This document shows positions 19,930 through 28,754 of a DNA stretch of 64,000 bases, one piece after another (position 1 is the first letter of the stretch; each line of letters starts with the position of its first letter). Source of the DNA: Microbacterium esteraromaticum. GTDB taxonomy: Bacteria; Actinomycetota; Actinomycetes; Actinomycetales; Microbacteriaceae. The stretch is from contig NZ_FUKO01000019.1 in the NCBI RefSeq assembly GCF_900163815.1, positions 372,001 through 436,000 of the forward strand, in the 5' to 3' direction. The translations under genes were made by a program, and so were the position numbers. The notes beneath the pieces were generated by a model that saw nothing but the letters and a program-made list of their open reading frames with translations, was not told the origin of the DNA and did no database searches.

Positions 19930-21390
19930 ATGAAGTTCTCCGGTGAGCGCCCCGCGGTGGATCTGACGTATTCGGATGTCTTTCTGGTGCCCCAGCGCTC
20001 GGACGTGGGCAGCCGTCTGCAGGTCGATCTTGCCCCGTGCGATGGCACGCCCGCCACGCTGCCGCTCGTGGCGTCGAATATGAACTCGGTGACGGGCCCA
20101 CGGCTGGCCGCAGGCCTCGCCCGCCGAGGCGGCCTCGGGGTGCTTCCTCAGGATCTGCCGCTGCAGGAACTCGATGCGGCGATCCGCTGGGTGAAGCAGC
20201 AGCCGGTCCGGTGGGACAGCCCGCTCGTGCTCTCGGCGAAGGCGACGGCCGCTGACGCGCTGCGACTGCTTCCACCGGTGTCCGGCCACGGCGTCGTCGT
20301 CGCCGACTCGTCGTCGGGGATGCCGCTGCGGCGCGAAGACGTCCGCGGCATCCTCCCGGCCACCAGACTCGCTACGGCGCTGCCGGATGCTGCCCTCGGC
20401 GACCTCGTCCGTGGGAATGCGCACGCGATCGCCGTCGACGAGGTCGGTGAGGGACGTGGCGCTTTCGATGCGATCGATGCGGCGGATGCCGAGATGGTCC
20501 TCGTCCTCGACCGCGGCCACCTGGTGGGCACGCTCACCGCACGCACCGCCCTGCGCACGAACCTGTACCGGCCAGCGGTCGACGCCGATGGACGCCTGGC
20601 GGTGGCGGCTGCGGTGGGCATCAACGGCGATGTGGCCGGCAAGGCGCGCGCTCTGGCATCCGCTGGCGTCGATGTGCTCGTCGTCGACACCGCGCACGGC
20701 CATCAGGAGAGCATGCTGCGCGCTCTTGCGGCAGTGGCCGCGCTCGGCCTCGGCATTCCGATCGTCGCCGGCAACGTCGTCACCGCCGCGGGAGTGAATG
20801 ACCTCGTCAGCGCGGGCGCCGACATCATCAAGATCGGAGTGGGGCCGGGAGCGATGTGCACCACCCGGATGATGACGGCGGTGGGGCGGCCGCAGTTCTC
20901 TGCGGTGCTGGAGACGGCAGAGGCCGCTCGCGCGCTCGGCGCGCACGTGTGGGCGGACGGCGGGGTGCGCTATCCGCGGGATGTCGCCCTCGCGCTCGCC
21001 GCGGGAGCCGCCTCCGTCATGATCGGGTCGTGGTTCGCGGGAACCATCGAGGCTCCGGGCGAACTGCACCACGACTCCGACGGTCGTGCGTACAAGGAAT
21101 CCTGGGGCATGGCGTCGACCAAGGCCGTGCATGCCCGCTTCGAGCGGTTGGACCCGTACGAGCGGGCCCGCAAGGAACTCTTCGCGGAGGGCATCTCGTC
21201 ATCGAAGATCTACCTCGACCCGCTGCGACCAGGCCTCGAGGATCTGCTCGACATGATCACGTCCGGCGTGCGCTCGTCGTTCACCTATGCGGGAGCCGCG
21301 ACTGTGCCGGACTTCCACGACCGGGCCGTCGTCGGTCTGCAGTCCGCTGCCGGGTATGAAGAGGGCAAGGCGCTGCCCGTCAGCTGGTGA
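19930..21390 (+). CDS. guaB1: GuaB1-family IMP dehydrogenase-related protein (GMP reductase type)
   Basis: 486 aa. An IMPDH/GMPR barrel with the catalytic loop GVGPGAMCTTRMMT and flavin-like N-terminal LTYSDVFLVPQRSDV. A CBS-pair region (about 95-215; EMVLVLDRGHLVGTLTARTAL) interrupts the barrel. In actinobacteria GuaB1 acts as GMP reductase for purine salvage rather than IMP oxidation. The start at 19930 follows a leaderless promoter. A 70-bp repeat begins 41 bp after the stop. Confidence 0.92.
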   Translation: MKFSGERPAVDLTYSDVFLVPQRSDVGSRLQVDLAPCDGTPATLPLVASNMNSVTGPRLAAGLARRGGLGVLPQDLPLQELDAAIRWVKQQPVRWDSPLVLSAKATAADALRLLPPVSGHGVVVADSSSGMPLRREDVRGILPATRLATALPDAALGDLVRGNAHAIAVDEVGEGRGAFDAIDAADAEMVLVLDRGHLVGTLTARTALRTNLYRPAVDADGRLAVAAAVGINGDVAGKARALASAGVDVLVVDTAHGHQESMLRALAAVAALGLGIPIVAGNVVTAAGVNDLVSAGADIIKIGVGPGAMCTTRMMTAVGRPQFSAVLETAEAARALGAHVWADGGVRYPRDVALALAAGAASVMIGSWFAGTIEAPGELHHDSDGRAYKESWGMASTKAVHARFERLDPYERARKELFAEGISSSKIYLDPLRPGLEDLLDMITSGVRSSFTYAGAATVPDFHDRAVVGLQSAAGYEEGKALPVSW

Positions 21391-21431
21391 CGGCCGGCGC
21401 CGCGCCGCGCCGCGCGGGAGCGTCCTGCCCG

Positions 21432-21501
21432 GCATCCGCTACACTCTTTCGCATCCGCGCCATCGATCGATGCAGCGGATGCATCAATCTGCAGCGGATG
21501 C
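21432..21501. repeat. 70-bp nested inverted-repeat element, copy A
   Basis: Arms are GCATCCGCT (21432-21440) and AGCGGATGC (21493-21501) outside, GCATCCGCG (21451) and GCGGATGC (21475-21482) inside, around the centre CATCGATCGATG (21461-21472). The inner part is a near-perfect 32-bp palindrome. Copies B and C have the same four arms at identical spacing. It lies 3' of guaB1 and about 100 bp 5' of the nuclease-like gene. The rest of this 213-base gap shows no gene. Confidence 0.85.
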
Positions 21502-21603
21502 TGAGATTCGTTCAGACTGCACAATGGCTATCCGCGGTGAGTTGTTCGCGCGGGCAGGGAAAACAGGGCTGCAAGGCAGCGCTGCTCGCGCAGGATGCTG
21601 AGC

Positions 21604-22587
21604 ATGCCCGAACAAGCGCGACCCGCAGAACTCGAAATCCGCCGTGTCCGCGATCTCGGCGAGCGCCCTGATTACCGCAAAGTCCGCAGGGCGCTTGAGA
21701 CCGCGCGGGTACACCGGATCTCACCCGGGGCTTACGCACCGAACTCGGCGTGGCAAGCGCTGCCTCCGCGCGAGCGACATCGGCTGAAGGTCGTCGAAGC
21801 GACCGCCCGGATGCAGCATCCTGCTGTCATCTCGCACTTCGCCGCCGCGAGTGTGCACGGCATCGAGATTCTGGGGGCGTGGCCGTCGCGCATCGATGTG
21901 CGGGTGGCGGCCGGTCGCGGCGGCAGGTCGTCCGGGCTGATCCGTCGGCACGGGATAGGTGTCGTCGACGTGGATGCACTCGACTGGGGTGTGCATCGGA
22001 TCACGACTCCTGCCCAGACAGCGATCGATATCGCCGCTGTAGCGGACCATGAACTCGCCGTCGTCGTATTCGATCAGGTGCTGTGGGCGCGGCGTCCCGG
22101 AGGTGCCTTGGCAACGATGGCGGAATTGCGGATGCTGGCCGAGCGACGATCATCGCCTAAAGGCGCAGCCCGGATCCGGCGCGCGCTCGAGGTAGCCACA
22201 TCACTCTCGGATTCGGTGCGCGAGTCTCAAAGCCGAGTGCTGCTGAAGAGACTCGGGTTCCCGGAGCCGGTGCTGCAGCATCCGTTTCAGCTTCCGGATG
22301 GCTCGACCGCGCGGACGGACTTCTTCTTTCCGGAGCAGAATCACGTCGGTGAGTTCGATGGAATCGGCAAGTACCTCGACCCCGAGCTGCTGCAGGGGCG
22401 CAGCCCGGAGGCGGCGCTGATTGCGGAGAAGGACCGCGCGGATGCGATCTCCCGCCTGGTCGGTCGGGTATCGCGATGGCGCACGCCGAACCTTCGTCGC
22501 CCGCGGGAGCTCTACGACATCCTGATCGCCGACGGACTCCCGAGTAGCCTTCCGCCGCCTCCGCGCAGCCTGCGCCTGCCGCGATGA
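21604..22587 (+). CDS. AbiEi-like/DUF559-type nuclease-fold protein
   Basis: 327 aa from the ATG at 21604 (AGGA 8 nt upstream; an in-frame ATG lies at 21595). The N-terminal half resembles the wHTH plus AbiEi-type antitoxin core (VHRISPGAYAP; ISHFAAASVHGIEI). The C-terminal half contains a Vsr/DUF559-like segment, TDFFFPEQNHVGEFDGIGKY, where D, E and K could form a PD-(D/E)xK site. Such proteins are abundant and uncharacterised in Microbacteriaceae. No toxin gene is adjacent, so a toxin-antitoxin role is unsupported. The gene is bracketed by repeat copies A and B. Confidence 0.75.
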   Translation: MPEQARPAELEIRRVRDLGERPDYRKVRRALETARVHRISPGAYAPNSAWQALPPRERHRLKVVEATARMQHPAVISHFAAASVHGIEILGAWPSRIDVRVAAGRGGRSSGLIRRHGIGVVDVDALDWGVHRITTPAQTAIDIAAVADHELAVVVFDQVLWARRPGGALATMAELRMLAERRSSPKGAARIRRALEVATSLSDSVRESQSRVLLKRLGFPEPVLQHPFQLPDGSTARTDFFFPEQNHVGEFDGIGKYLDPELLQGRSPEAALIAEKDRADAISRLVGRVSRWRTPNLRRPRELYDILIADGLPSSLPPPPRSLRLPR

Positions 22588-22597
22588 GGGTGAAGTC

Positions 22598-22667
22598 ATA
22601 TCCGCTGCACCTTTTGTCATCCGCGCCATCGATCGATGTAGCGGATGCATCAACCTGCAGCGGATGC
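22598..22667. repeat. 70-bp nested inverted-repeat element, copy B
   Basis: Begins 10 bp after the nuclease-like gene. The outer left arm is slightly changed (ATATCCGCT, 22598-22606). Inner arms CATCCGCG (22618) and GCGGATGC (22641-22648) flank CATCGATCGATG, and the outer right arm AGCGGATGC is at 22659-22667. Same orientation and arm spacing as copy A, 1166 bp away. Confidence 0.85.
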
Positions 22668-22719
22668 TGAGAGCCATGAATCTTGCAAGGGCACGCGCCT
22701 GACTCACAGTCGGATTCGG

Positions 22720-22725
22720 TATCAT
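22720..22725 (+). promoter_or_regulatory. -10 TATCAT before the MDDPP small ORF
   Basis: TATCAT is a good -10 and ends 10 nt before the ATG at 22736, so the mRNA would start a few bases from that ATG. No convincing -35 is seen. Confidence 0.4.
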
Positions 22726-22735
22726 CGGAACCACA

Positions 22736-22807
22736 ATGGACGACCCTCCTTCTAGTAGTACATCGCCCCACTTCCCGCTCCTCGCAGTTCTCGAGGAGAA
22801 CAGCTGA
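22736..22807 (+). CDS. Small upstream ORF (leader peptide) of the CNNM gene
   Basis: 23 codons starting MDDPPSSSTSPHFP. It uses codons that are rare here (CCT, CCT, TCT, AGT, AGT, ACA). The stop shares its last base with the next start (TGATG, 22805-22809), and the Shine-Dalgarno of the next gene (GAGGAGAA) lies inside its last codons, so the two are coupled. The acid-then-proline start resembles MgtL-type magnesium-sensing leaders (inference). It could also be an ordinary uORF or untranslated sequence. Confidence 0.45.
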   Translation: MDDPPSSSTSPHFPLLAVLEENS

Positions 22808-24123
22808 TGGAATTCGTGCTGTTGGGCGTGGGGCTTCTGCTCATCGTGGGCACCGGGCTCTTCGTGGCCAGTGAGTTCGCGCTCGTCAATCTCGATCGAG
22901 CCGATCTGGAAGCACGTCAGGCTCGCGGGGAAACCCGCCTGAACCTGACCATCCGCGCGCTGAAGATCACCTCGACTCATCTGTCCTCAGCACAGCTGGG
23001 CATCACGCTCACGACCCTGCTCACCGGATACACGATGGAACCGGCGATCTCGAAGCTGCTGGCACCACTGCTCGATGGCTGGGGCGTGCCCGACAGCGTG
23101 TCCGTTCCGATTTCGGTCACGGTCGCGATGATCATCGCCACGGTGCTGTCGATGATTCTCGGCGAACTGGTGCCGAAGAACTTTGCGCTCGCCTTGCCGC
23201 GCGCAACAGCCAAGCTCGTGATGCCGTTCCAGACCGCTTTCACCGCCGTATTCAAGCCGGCCGTCGTCGCACTCAATGGCAGCGCGAACGCGATGCTGCG
23301 CGCAATGGGCATCGAGCCGAAGGAAGAGCTCTCCGGCGCACGCAGCGCGGAGGAGCTGTCGTCGCTGGTGCGCCGCTCTGCCAGTCAAGGCGTGCTCGAG
23401 AAGGACACAGCCACGCTCCTCGACCGCACCCTGACCTTCGCGCGGCTCACCGCCGACGACATCATGACCGCGCGGCCGAGCATGCACGCGATCTTCGTGG
23501 GCGATTCCGCCGATGACGTCATCCAGCTCGCTCGTCGCACCGGCCACAGTCGCTTTCCGGTCTACGACGATGACCTCGACGACATCACCGGCGTCGTGCA
23601 CGTCAAAGCCGCCGTGTCGGTGCCCCGCGAGAAGCGCACCGACGTGCCGGTCGGCGCGCTCAGTACCGAGCCGCTGCGCGTTCCCGAGACCGTGCACCTC
23701 GATGTGCTCGTCGCTGAGCTGCGCACGAAGGGGTACCAGATGGCGGTCGTCGTCGACGAGTACGGCGGCACTGCCGGCATCGTCACCCTGGAAGACCTCA
23801 TCGAGGAGATCGTCGGCGAGGTGTCCGATGAGCACGACCGCTCGCGTGCAGGCATCGTGCGCCGCGGCGACTCGGTCACCTTTCCGGGCGAGTTCCGTCC
23901 GGATGAGCTCCGCGGGCGCACTGGCATCGAGGTGCCGGAAGGCGACGTCTACGACACCGTCGGCGGCTACATGATGAGTCTGCTCGAGCGCGTACCGGTG
24001 CTGGGCGACGAAGTGCGCGTCGAGACCGGCACGCTGACGGTCGTGCGGATGGACGGGCGGCGGATCGACCGCATCCGCTATACCGCCGACCCGGTCGAGC
24101 CCGAGCCGGAGGTCGAACGATGA
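22807..24123 (+). CDS. CNNM/CorC (hemolysin-family) membrane protein, first of pair
   Basis: 438 aa. An N-terminal DUF21 transporter domain with about four membrane segments ([56 protein letters not shown]), then a CBS pair ([46 protein letters not shown]) and a C-terminal CorC_HlyC domain. Members move Mg2+ or Co2+ (MpfA/CNNM type). Its stop overlaps the second gene by ATGA. The preceding small ORF may control it. Confidence 0.92.
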   Translation: MEFVLLGVGLLLIVGTGLFVASEFALVNLDRADLEARQARGETRLNLTIRALKITSTHLSSAQLGITLTTLLTGYTMEPAISKLLAPLLDGWGVPDSVSVPISVTVAMIIATVLSMILGELVPKNFALALPRATAKLVMPFQTAFTAVFKPAVVALNGSANAMLRAMGIEPKEELSGARSAEELSSLVRRSASQGVLEKDTATLLDRTLTFARLTADDIMTARPSMHAIFVGDSADDVIQLARRTGHSRFPVYDDDLDDITGVVHVKAAVSVPREKRTDVPVGALSTEPLRVPETVHLDVLVAELRTKGYQMAVVVDEYGGTAGIVTLEDLIEEIVGEVSDEHDRSRAGIVRRGDSVTFPGEFRPDELRGRTGIEVPEGDVYDTVGGYMMSLLERVPVLGDEVRVETGTLTVVRMDGRRIDRIRYTADPVEPEPEVER

Positions 24124-25184
24124 ACGATTGGGCAGGCCTGTTCTGGCTGGTCGTGCTGCTGGCGGCCAACGCCTTCTTCGTCGGCGGCGAGTTCGCCGTC
24201 ATCTCTGCGCGCCGCTCGCAGATCGAGCCGCTCGCCGAGCGTGGATCGCGCGCGGCGAAGACCGCGCTGTATGCGATGGAGCACGCCACGCTCATGCTGG
24301 CGACCTCGCAGCTGGGCATCACGATCTGCTCGCTGCTGATCCTGAATGTCTCAGAGCCCGCGATCCACCACCTGCTCGAGATCCCGATGCACGCGCTCGG
24401 GTGGGATGAGACCGTCGTCGCGGTGACCTCGTTCATCATCACCCTGGCGCTGGTCTCGTTCCTGCACGTCGTATTCGGTGAGATGGTGCCGAAGAACCTC
24501 GCGTTCTCGATTCCAGATCGTGCGGTACTGGTGCTGGCGCCGCCGCTGGTGTGGGTGTCACGGGTGTTCCGGCACATCATCTGGGCCCTCAACGGCAGCG
24601 CGAACGCGGTGCTGCGGCTGTTCCGCGTCGAGCCCAAGAACGAGGCGGCATCGACGTTCACCATCGAAGAGGTCGCGACGATCGTCGACCGCTCACGCCG
24701 GGAAGGACTCCTGACGGATTCGGCCGGAGCCGTGGCCGCTGCGCTGGAGTTCACCGACAAGAAGGCGCGCGATGTGGCGGTGCCGCTGGCCGAGCTGGTC
24801 ACGCTGCCAGAAACCGCCACCCCGGATGATGTGGAACGCGCCGTGGCCCGCTACGGCTTCTCGCGGTACGTGATCGTCGACGCCGAGAACGACCCGGTCG
24901 GCTACGTGCACCTGAAGGATGTTCTGCGGGCATCCGAAGGTCCGACGGTCGACGACCATGTCGATGCGCCGCTGCCTGCCAAGCGCATCCACCACATGGC
25001 ACCGGTCCACGAGGAGACCGACCTCGAGGACGCGCTCGCCGTCATGCGGCGCGCGGGGCGCCATCTCGCCCGCGTCTGCGACGCGAACGGCGAGACGACC
25101 GCGGTGCTGTTCCTGGAAGACATCCTCGAAGAGCTCGTCGGCGAGGTGCAGGACGCCACGCGGCGCGGCTACCCCGGACGCTGA
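24120..25184 (+). CDS. CNNM/CorC (hemolysin-family) membrane protein, second of pair
   Basis: 354 aa. Again DUF21 (FFVGGEFAVISARRSQIEPL; ATSQLGITICSLL; VFGEMVPKNLAFS) followed by a CBS pair, but the C-terminal CorC_HlyC domain of its partner is missing; it ends after LEDILEELVGEVQDATRRGY. The overlap with the first gene suggests equal expression and perhaps a heterodimer, since CNNM proteins work as dimers. Followed by a strong hairpin. Confidence 0.9.
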   Translation: MNDWAGLFWLVVLLAANAFFVGGEFAVISARRSQIEPLAERGSRAAKTALYAMEHATLMLATSQLGITICSLLILNVSEPAIHHLLEIPMHALGWDETVVAVTSFIITLALVSFLHVVFGEMVPKNLAFSIPDRAVLVLAPPLVWVSRVFRHIIWALNGSANAVLRLFRVEPKNEAASTFTIEEVATIVDRSRREGLLTDSAGAVAAALEFTDKKARDVAVPLAELVTLPETATPDDVERAVARYGFSRYVIVDAENDPVGYVHLKDVLRASEGPTVDDHVDAPLPAKRIHHMAPVHEETDLEDALAVMRRAGRHLARVCDANGETTAVLFLEDILEELVGEVQDATRRGYPGR

Positions 25185-25190
25185 TCCGGT

Positions 25191-25224
25191 TCGGCATCCG
25201 CTTCAGCAGACAAGCGGATGCCGA
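25191..25224. terminator. Bidirectional hairpin after the CNNM pair
   Basis: TCGGCATCCGCTT (25191-25203) pairs perfectly with AAGCGGATGCCGA (25212-25224), 13 bp with an 8-nt loop, between convergent genes. The stem is built from the octamer GGCATCCG. Confidence 0.8.
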
Positions 25225-25231
25225 CCGCCGG

Positions 25232-26299
25232 TCAGCGCCAACGGGCACGCAGGTACTGCGGCGGCCATTCGGTTTCCACGTCGAGCTCATGCGCAGCGCG
25301 CAACCCGAAGTGCGGGTCGCGCAGCCATTCGCGACCGGCGAAGATCGCATCTGCGGATTCTGAAGCGAGAACCTGCTCGGCCTGCTCGGCCGAGGTGATC
25401 AGGCCCACCGCGGCGGTGCGCACGCGTCCTCCGGCGCGCACGGCGGCCGCCAGCGGCACCTGGTAACCGGGATGGATATCGACCTTTGGGCGAGGCACGA
25501 TCCCGCCAGAGGAGACATCGATGAGGTCGGCGCCGTGCGCGGTCGCCCAGCGTCCCACTTCGGCTGCCTCCTCCGGAGTGAAGCCGCCGTCGGCGTAGTC
25601 GGTGCCGGACAGTCTGACGAAGATCGGCAGATCGGCACCAGCTGCCTCGCGCACAGCTTCCACCACCCGCAGCAGCAGCCGTGCGCGGTTCGCCAGCGAG
25701 CCGCCGTATTCGTCGCTGCGATGATTCGACAGCGGAGAGAGGAACTCGTGCAGCAGGTACCCGTGCGCGCCATGCACTTCGAGCACGTCGAATCCTGCAT
25801 CCACAGCGCGACGCGCGGCATCCGCGAAGGCGTTCACGATCCGCTCGATTCCCGCGACGTCCAGCTCCGCGGGAGCGGCGTAGGTGTCGAAACCGATCGG
25901 CGATGGCGCCACCGTGGGCCAGCCGCCTTCGGACCGCGGCACCGTTCCCCGCTCAGCCGCCCATGGCCACCACGTCGATGCCATCCGGCCGGCGTGGGCG
26001 AGTTGGATGCCGATCTGCGCCCCTCGATCGTGCACGTCATCTACGATTTCTGCCCAGGCGTCACGCTGCTCATCCGACCAGATGCCGGTGTCACGGGGCG
26101 AGATGCGCCCCTCGGGCACCACGGCGGTCGCCTCGGCCATGATCAGCCCCGCACCGCCCGAGGCGAACTGGGCCAGGTGCGAGTGATGCCATCGTTGCGG
26201 GACGCCGTCGACGGCGCTGTACATGCACATGGGCGAGACCCACAGTCGGTTGCGGAAAGTGCGTGCACGCAGGGTCAGTGCAGAGAAGAGCAGGCTCAC
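25232..26299 (-). CDS. NADH:flavin oxidoreductase, old yellow enzyme (YqjM type)
   Basis: 355 aa FMN enzyme of the thermophilic-like OYE class: FRNRLWVSPMCMYSAVDG with the active-site Cys of this class, QLAHAGRMA, EVHGAHGYLLHEFLSPLSN and DEYGGSLANRARLLLRVVEA. It reduces activated C=C bonds with NAD(P)H; the physiological substrate is unknown. Divergent from nnrD. Confidence 0.93.
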   Translation of the reverse strand: MSLLFSALTLRARTFRNRLWVSPMCMYSAVDGVPQRWHHSHLAQFASGGAGLIMAEATAVVPEGRISPRDTGIWSDEQRDAWAEIVDDVHDRGAQIGIQLAHAGRMASTWWPWAAERGTVPRSEGGWPTVAPSPIGFDTYAAPAELDVAGIERIVNAFADAARRAVDAGFDVLEVHGAHGYLLHEFLSPLSNHRSDEYGGSLANRARLLLRVVEAVREAAGADLPIFVRLSGTDYADGGFTPEEAAEVGRWATAHGADLIDVSSGGIVPRPKVDIHPGYQVPLAAAVRAGGRVRTAAVGLITSAEQAEQVLASESADAIFAGREWLRDPHFGLRAAHELDVETEWPPQYLRARWR

Positions 26300-26338
26300 A
26301 CCTCGACGTTACCGCGTGGAAAACGGGGCGTGCCGCGC

Positions 26339-26344
26339 TACCGT
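26339..26344 (+). promoter_or_regulatory. -10 TACCGT of nnrD, leaderless
   Basis: TACCGT is followed by six bases and the ATG at 26351. Confidence 0.5.
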
Positions 26345-26350
26345 GGATAC

Positions 26351-27178
26351 ATGCTCCGGGAGTGGACCAGAACCGATATGGCGACTGCGCTGCGCGTACC
26401 CACCGCAGCGGACGACAAGTATTCGCGCGGCGTCGTCGCGCTGCGCACGGGATCGGCCGACTACCCCGGGGCAGCGGTGCTGGGTGTGGAGGCTGCCTGG
26501 CGCAGCGGTGCCGGCTACGTGCGCTACATCGGTGGCGCGGCGGACGCCGTTCTCGCGCGTCGACCGGAGACGGTCGCCGGAGCAGACCTCGGCCGCACGC
26601 GGATCGGCGCGTGGGTGATCGGATCGGGAACGGATGCTGCGCACCGCAGCGACAATGAGACCGATGCGCTGCAGAAGATCCTGGCCGGATCGGTTCCCGT
26701 CGTGGTCGACGCCGGGGCACTGGACCTCGTCGCAGAAGCTGCTGCGCCGCGGCTGCTGACACCGCACGCGGGTGAACTCGCCCGCCTGTGCACGCGGCTC
26801 GGGATGAACGCTGACCGGCTGGAAGCGGATCGAGCCGGAATCGTTTCGGAGGTCGCGGAGAAGCTGGGGGCGACAGTGCTCCTGAAGGGTGCCACGACGC
26901 TGATCGCCGCGCCGGGAGCGCAGCTGATCGCCGTCTCGAATGCGCCGTCATGGCTCGCCACCGCGGGAACGGGAGACGTGCTGGGCGGAGTGCTCGGTGC
27001 CTTGATCGCCGCGAACCCGCAGCATCCGATTGATGAGACGGCGGCAGCCGGAGTGTGGCTGCATGCCCACGCCGCCCGCCTGGCATCCGGTGCCGTCGAC
27101 GGCGCACCAGGGCATCCGATCGTCGCGCTGGATGTGGCAGAGGCTCTTCCGCTGGCCATCGCAGAACTTCTCGCGTGA
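26351..27178 (+). CDS. nnrD: ADP-dependent (S)-NAD(P)H-hydrate dehydratase
   Basis: 275 aa, ribokinase-like fold. It repairs hydrated NAD(P)H. Motifs are VVDAGALDL, LTPHAGELARL, LLKGATTLIA and the nucleotide-binding ATAGTGDVLGGVLGALIA. The partner epimerase (NnrE/YjeF N-domain) is not fused here, unlike in E. coli. The start at 26351 fits a leaderless promoter. The membrane protein gene follows after 16 bp, probably in the same transcript. Confidence 0.93.
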   Translation: MLREWTRTDMATALRVPTAADDKYSRGVVALRTGSADYPGAAVLGVEAAWRSGAGYVRYIGGAADAVLARRPETVAGADLGRTRIGAWVIGSGTDAAHRSDNETDALQKILAGSVPVVVDAGALDLVAEAAAPRLLTPHAGELARLCTRLGMNADRLEADRAGIVSEVAEKLGATVLLKGATTLIAAPGAQLIAVSNAPSWLATAGTGDVLGGVLGALIAANPQHPIDETAAAGVWLHAHAARLASGAVDGAPGHPIVALDVAEALPLAIAELLA

Positions 27179-27194
27179 GAACGGCGCTCGACGA

Positions 27195-28421
27195 ATGAGG
27201 GCTTCCGTGCGCGTGCTGTGGGCGGCATTCCTCGCCGCGCATCTGCTGGTCGCGTGGTGGGGATGGGTGCTGCCCAGTCAGCCGATGGGCGATGTGGTGC
27301 TGGTGTATCAGCCATGGTCGGCTGCGGCGCTCAACGGCGGCGCGGTGGTGGGCATCACGACCACCTGGGTGTATCCGCAGCTCGCCCTGGTGCCCATGCT
27401 GCTCGCGCAGCTGTTCGCGGTGCCGTTCACCTCGGTGATGGGAGGGGACGGTGCGTATCTGATCGGCTGGGCGATTCTCGTCACGGTGTGCGACCTGTTC
27501 GGCTTCGCGGCCCTCGTCGGACGCGGCCGCACACGAAGACGCCGCACGGCGGGATGGATGTGGACAGCAGCGCTGGTGCTGCTCGGCCCGATCGCGATGT
27601 ACCGGATCGACGCGATCACTGTGCCCCTGGCGATCGTCGGCGGTCTCTGGCTCGCACAGCGTCCCCGCGTGGGTGCGGCGCTGTTGACGATCGGTGCATG
27701 GATCAAGATCTGGCCCGCCGCGATCGTGCTGGCAGCCATCGCCGACGGACGCCGTGCGTGGAGCACCGCGGTGACGGCAGCATCCGTCACCGCGGTGATC
27801 ATGCTGGTTCTGGTGCTGCTCGGTGCAGACCGGGCGCTGTTCGGCTTCTTGACCGAGCAGACCGGACGCGGGCTGCAGATCGAGGCCGTCGCGGCGACAC
27901 CGTTCTTGTGGCTGGCGATGGTCGGAATCGCATCGATCGACTACAGCTTCGACATCCTCACCTATCAGATCACCGCACCGGGAGCCGAAGTCGTCGCTGC
28001 ACTGCTGACGCCGCTGATGGGCGTGGTCGTGCTCGGCATCCTCGTCGTGGCGGTGCTGCGCGCTCGACACGGAGTGCTGTGGCAGCGGATGCTGCCGGCG
28101 CTCGCCATGGCCGTCGTCGTCGCGCTGATCGTGACGAACAAGGTCGGCTCGCCGCAGTTCCAGACGTGGCTGTTCGCACCGGCCATCCTTTGGATCGTCT
28201 TCGACCGCCCGCGAGCGCAGCTGCCCTCCGCGCTCGTGCTGCTGCTGTGTGCGCTGACGTTCACGATCTATCCGCTGACATACGATGGGCTGCTACAGGC
28301 CGAGGCCTTCCCCGTGCTGTTGATAACTGCACGCAATGCGGTGCTCGTCATCCTGCTCTTCCACGCGGTGCGCTCGGTCGTGCACGCACCCGTTTCACCC
28401 CACCTGACCCGCACGCGCTAA
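27195..28421 (+). CDS. Polytopic membrane protein, GT87/mannosyltransferase-like
   Basis: 408 aa with about ten membrane helices. An early Asp in QPMGDVVLVYQPW, together with GAWIKIWPAAIVLAAI and TNKVGSPQFQTWL in later loops, fits the polyprenyl-phosphate-mannose-dependent GT87/DUF2029 family of actinobacteria. It would add mannose to a cell-envelope glycan on the outside of the membrane. No other glycan gene is adjacent, so the acceptor is unknown. Confidence 0.75.
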   Translation: MRASVRVLWAAFLAAHLLVAWWGWVLPSQPMGDVVLVYQPWSAAALNGGAVVGITTTWVYPQLALVPMLLAQLFAVPFTSVMGGDGAYLIGWAILVTVCDLFGFAALVGRGRTRRRRTAGWMWTAALVLLGPIAMYRIDAITVPLAIVGGLWLAQRPRVGAALLTIGAWIKIWPAAIVLAAIADGRRAWSTAVTAASVTAVIMLVLVLLGADRALFGFLTEQTGRGLQIEAVAATPFLWLAMVGIASIDYSFDILTYQITAPGAEVVAALLTPLMGVVVLGILVVAVLRARHGVLWQRMLPALAMAVVVALIVTNKVGSPQFQTWLFAPAILWIVFDRPRAQLPSALVLLLCALTFTIYPLTYDGLLQAEAFPVLLITARNAVLVILLFHAVRSVVHAPVSPHLTRTR

Positions 28422-28432
28422 CGGAGGAAATC

Positions 28433-28750
28433 ATGCTCGTCGCATTCTCAGTCGCCCCATCCGGCAACGCCCACGAAGACGGCTCGGTTCACGACGCTGT
28501 CGCCGCAGCAGTGAAGGTGGTGCGCGAATCCGGTCTCGCGCATCGCACGACGAGCATGTTCACCGAGATCGAGGGCCCCGATTGGGACACGGTGATGGAC
28601 GTCGTCAAGCGCGCGACCGACGCGGTCATGCCGTTCGGGTCACGGGTTTCACTGGTGCTGAAGGCCGACATCCGCCCCGGCTACAGCGGTGAGCTGGATG
28701 CCAAGATCGAGCGACTGGAAGCCGCTATCGACAGCGCCGATGAGGCGTGA
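28433..28750 (+). CDS. Thiamine-binding (MTH1187/YkoF-like) protein
   Basis: 105 aa. A single ferredoxin-like domain (MLVAFSVAPSG; VVRESGLAHRTTSMFTEIEG; SLVLKADIRPGYSGELDAKI) of the MTH1187/YkoF family, members of which bind thiamine or related pyrimidines. ACGGAGGAAA is a strong Shine-Dalgarno. No thiamine gene or riboswitch is adjacent. Confidence 0.85.
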   Translation: MLVAFSVAPSGNAHEDGSVHDAVAAAVKVVRESGLAHRTTSMFTEIEGPDWDTVMDVVKRATDAVMPFGSRVSLVLKADIRPGYSGELDAKIERLEAAIDSADEA

Positions 28751-28754
28751 CCCG

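Noticed and set aside
21604-22587. Type IV toxin-antitoxin pair
   Set aside because: The AbiEi-like N-terminus suggests it, but no AbiEii-type nucleotidyltransferase gene is adjacent.
21432-22667. Integron attC sites around the nuclease-like gene
   Set aside because: The 70-bp elements have inverted arms 3' of genes like attC, but no GTTRRRY/RYYYAAC core is present and there is no integrase gene.
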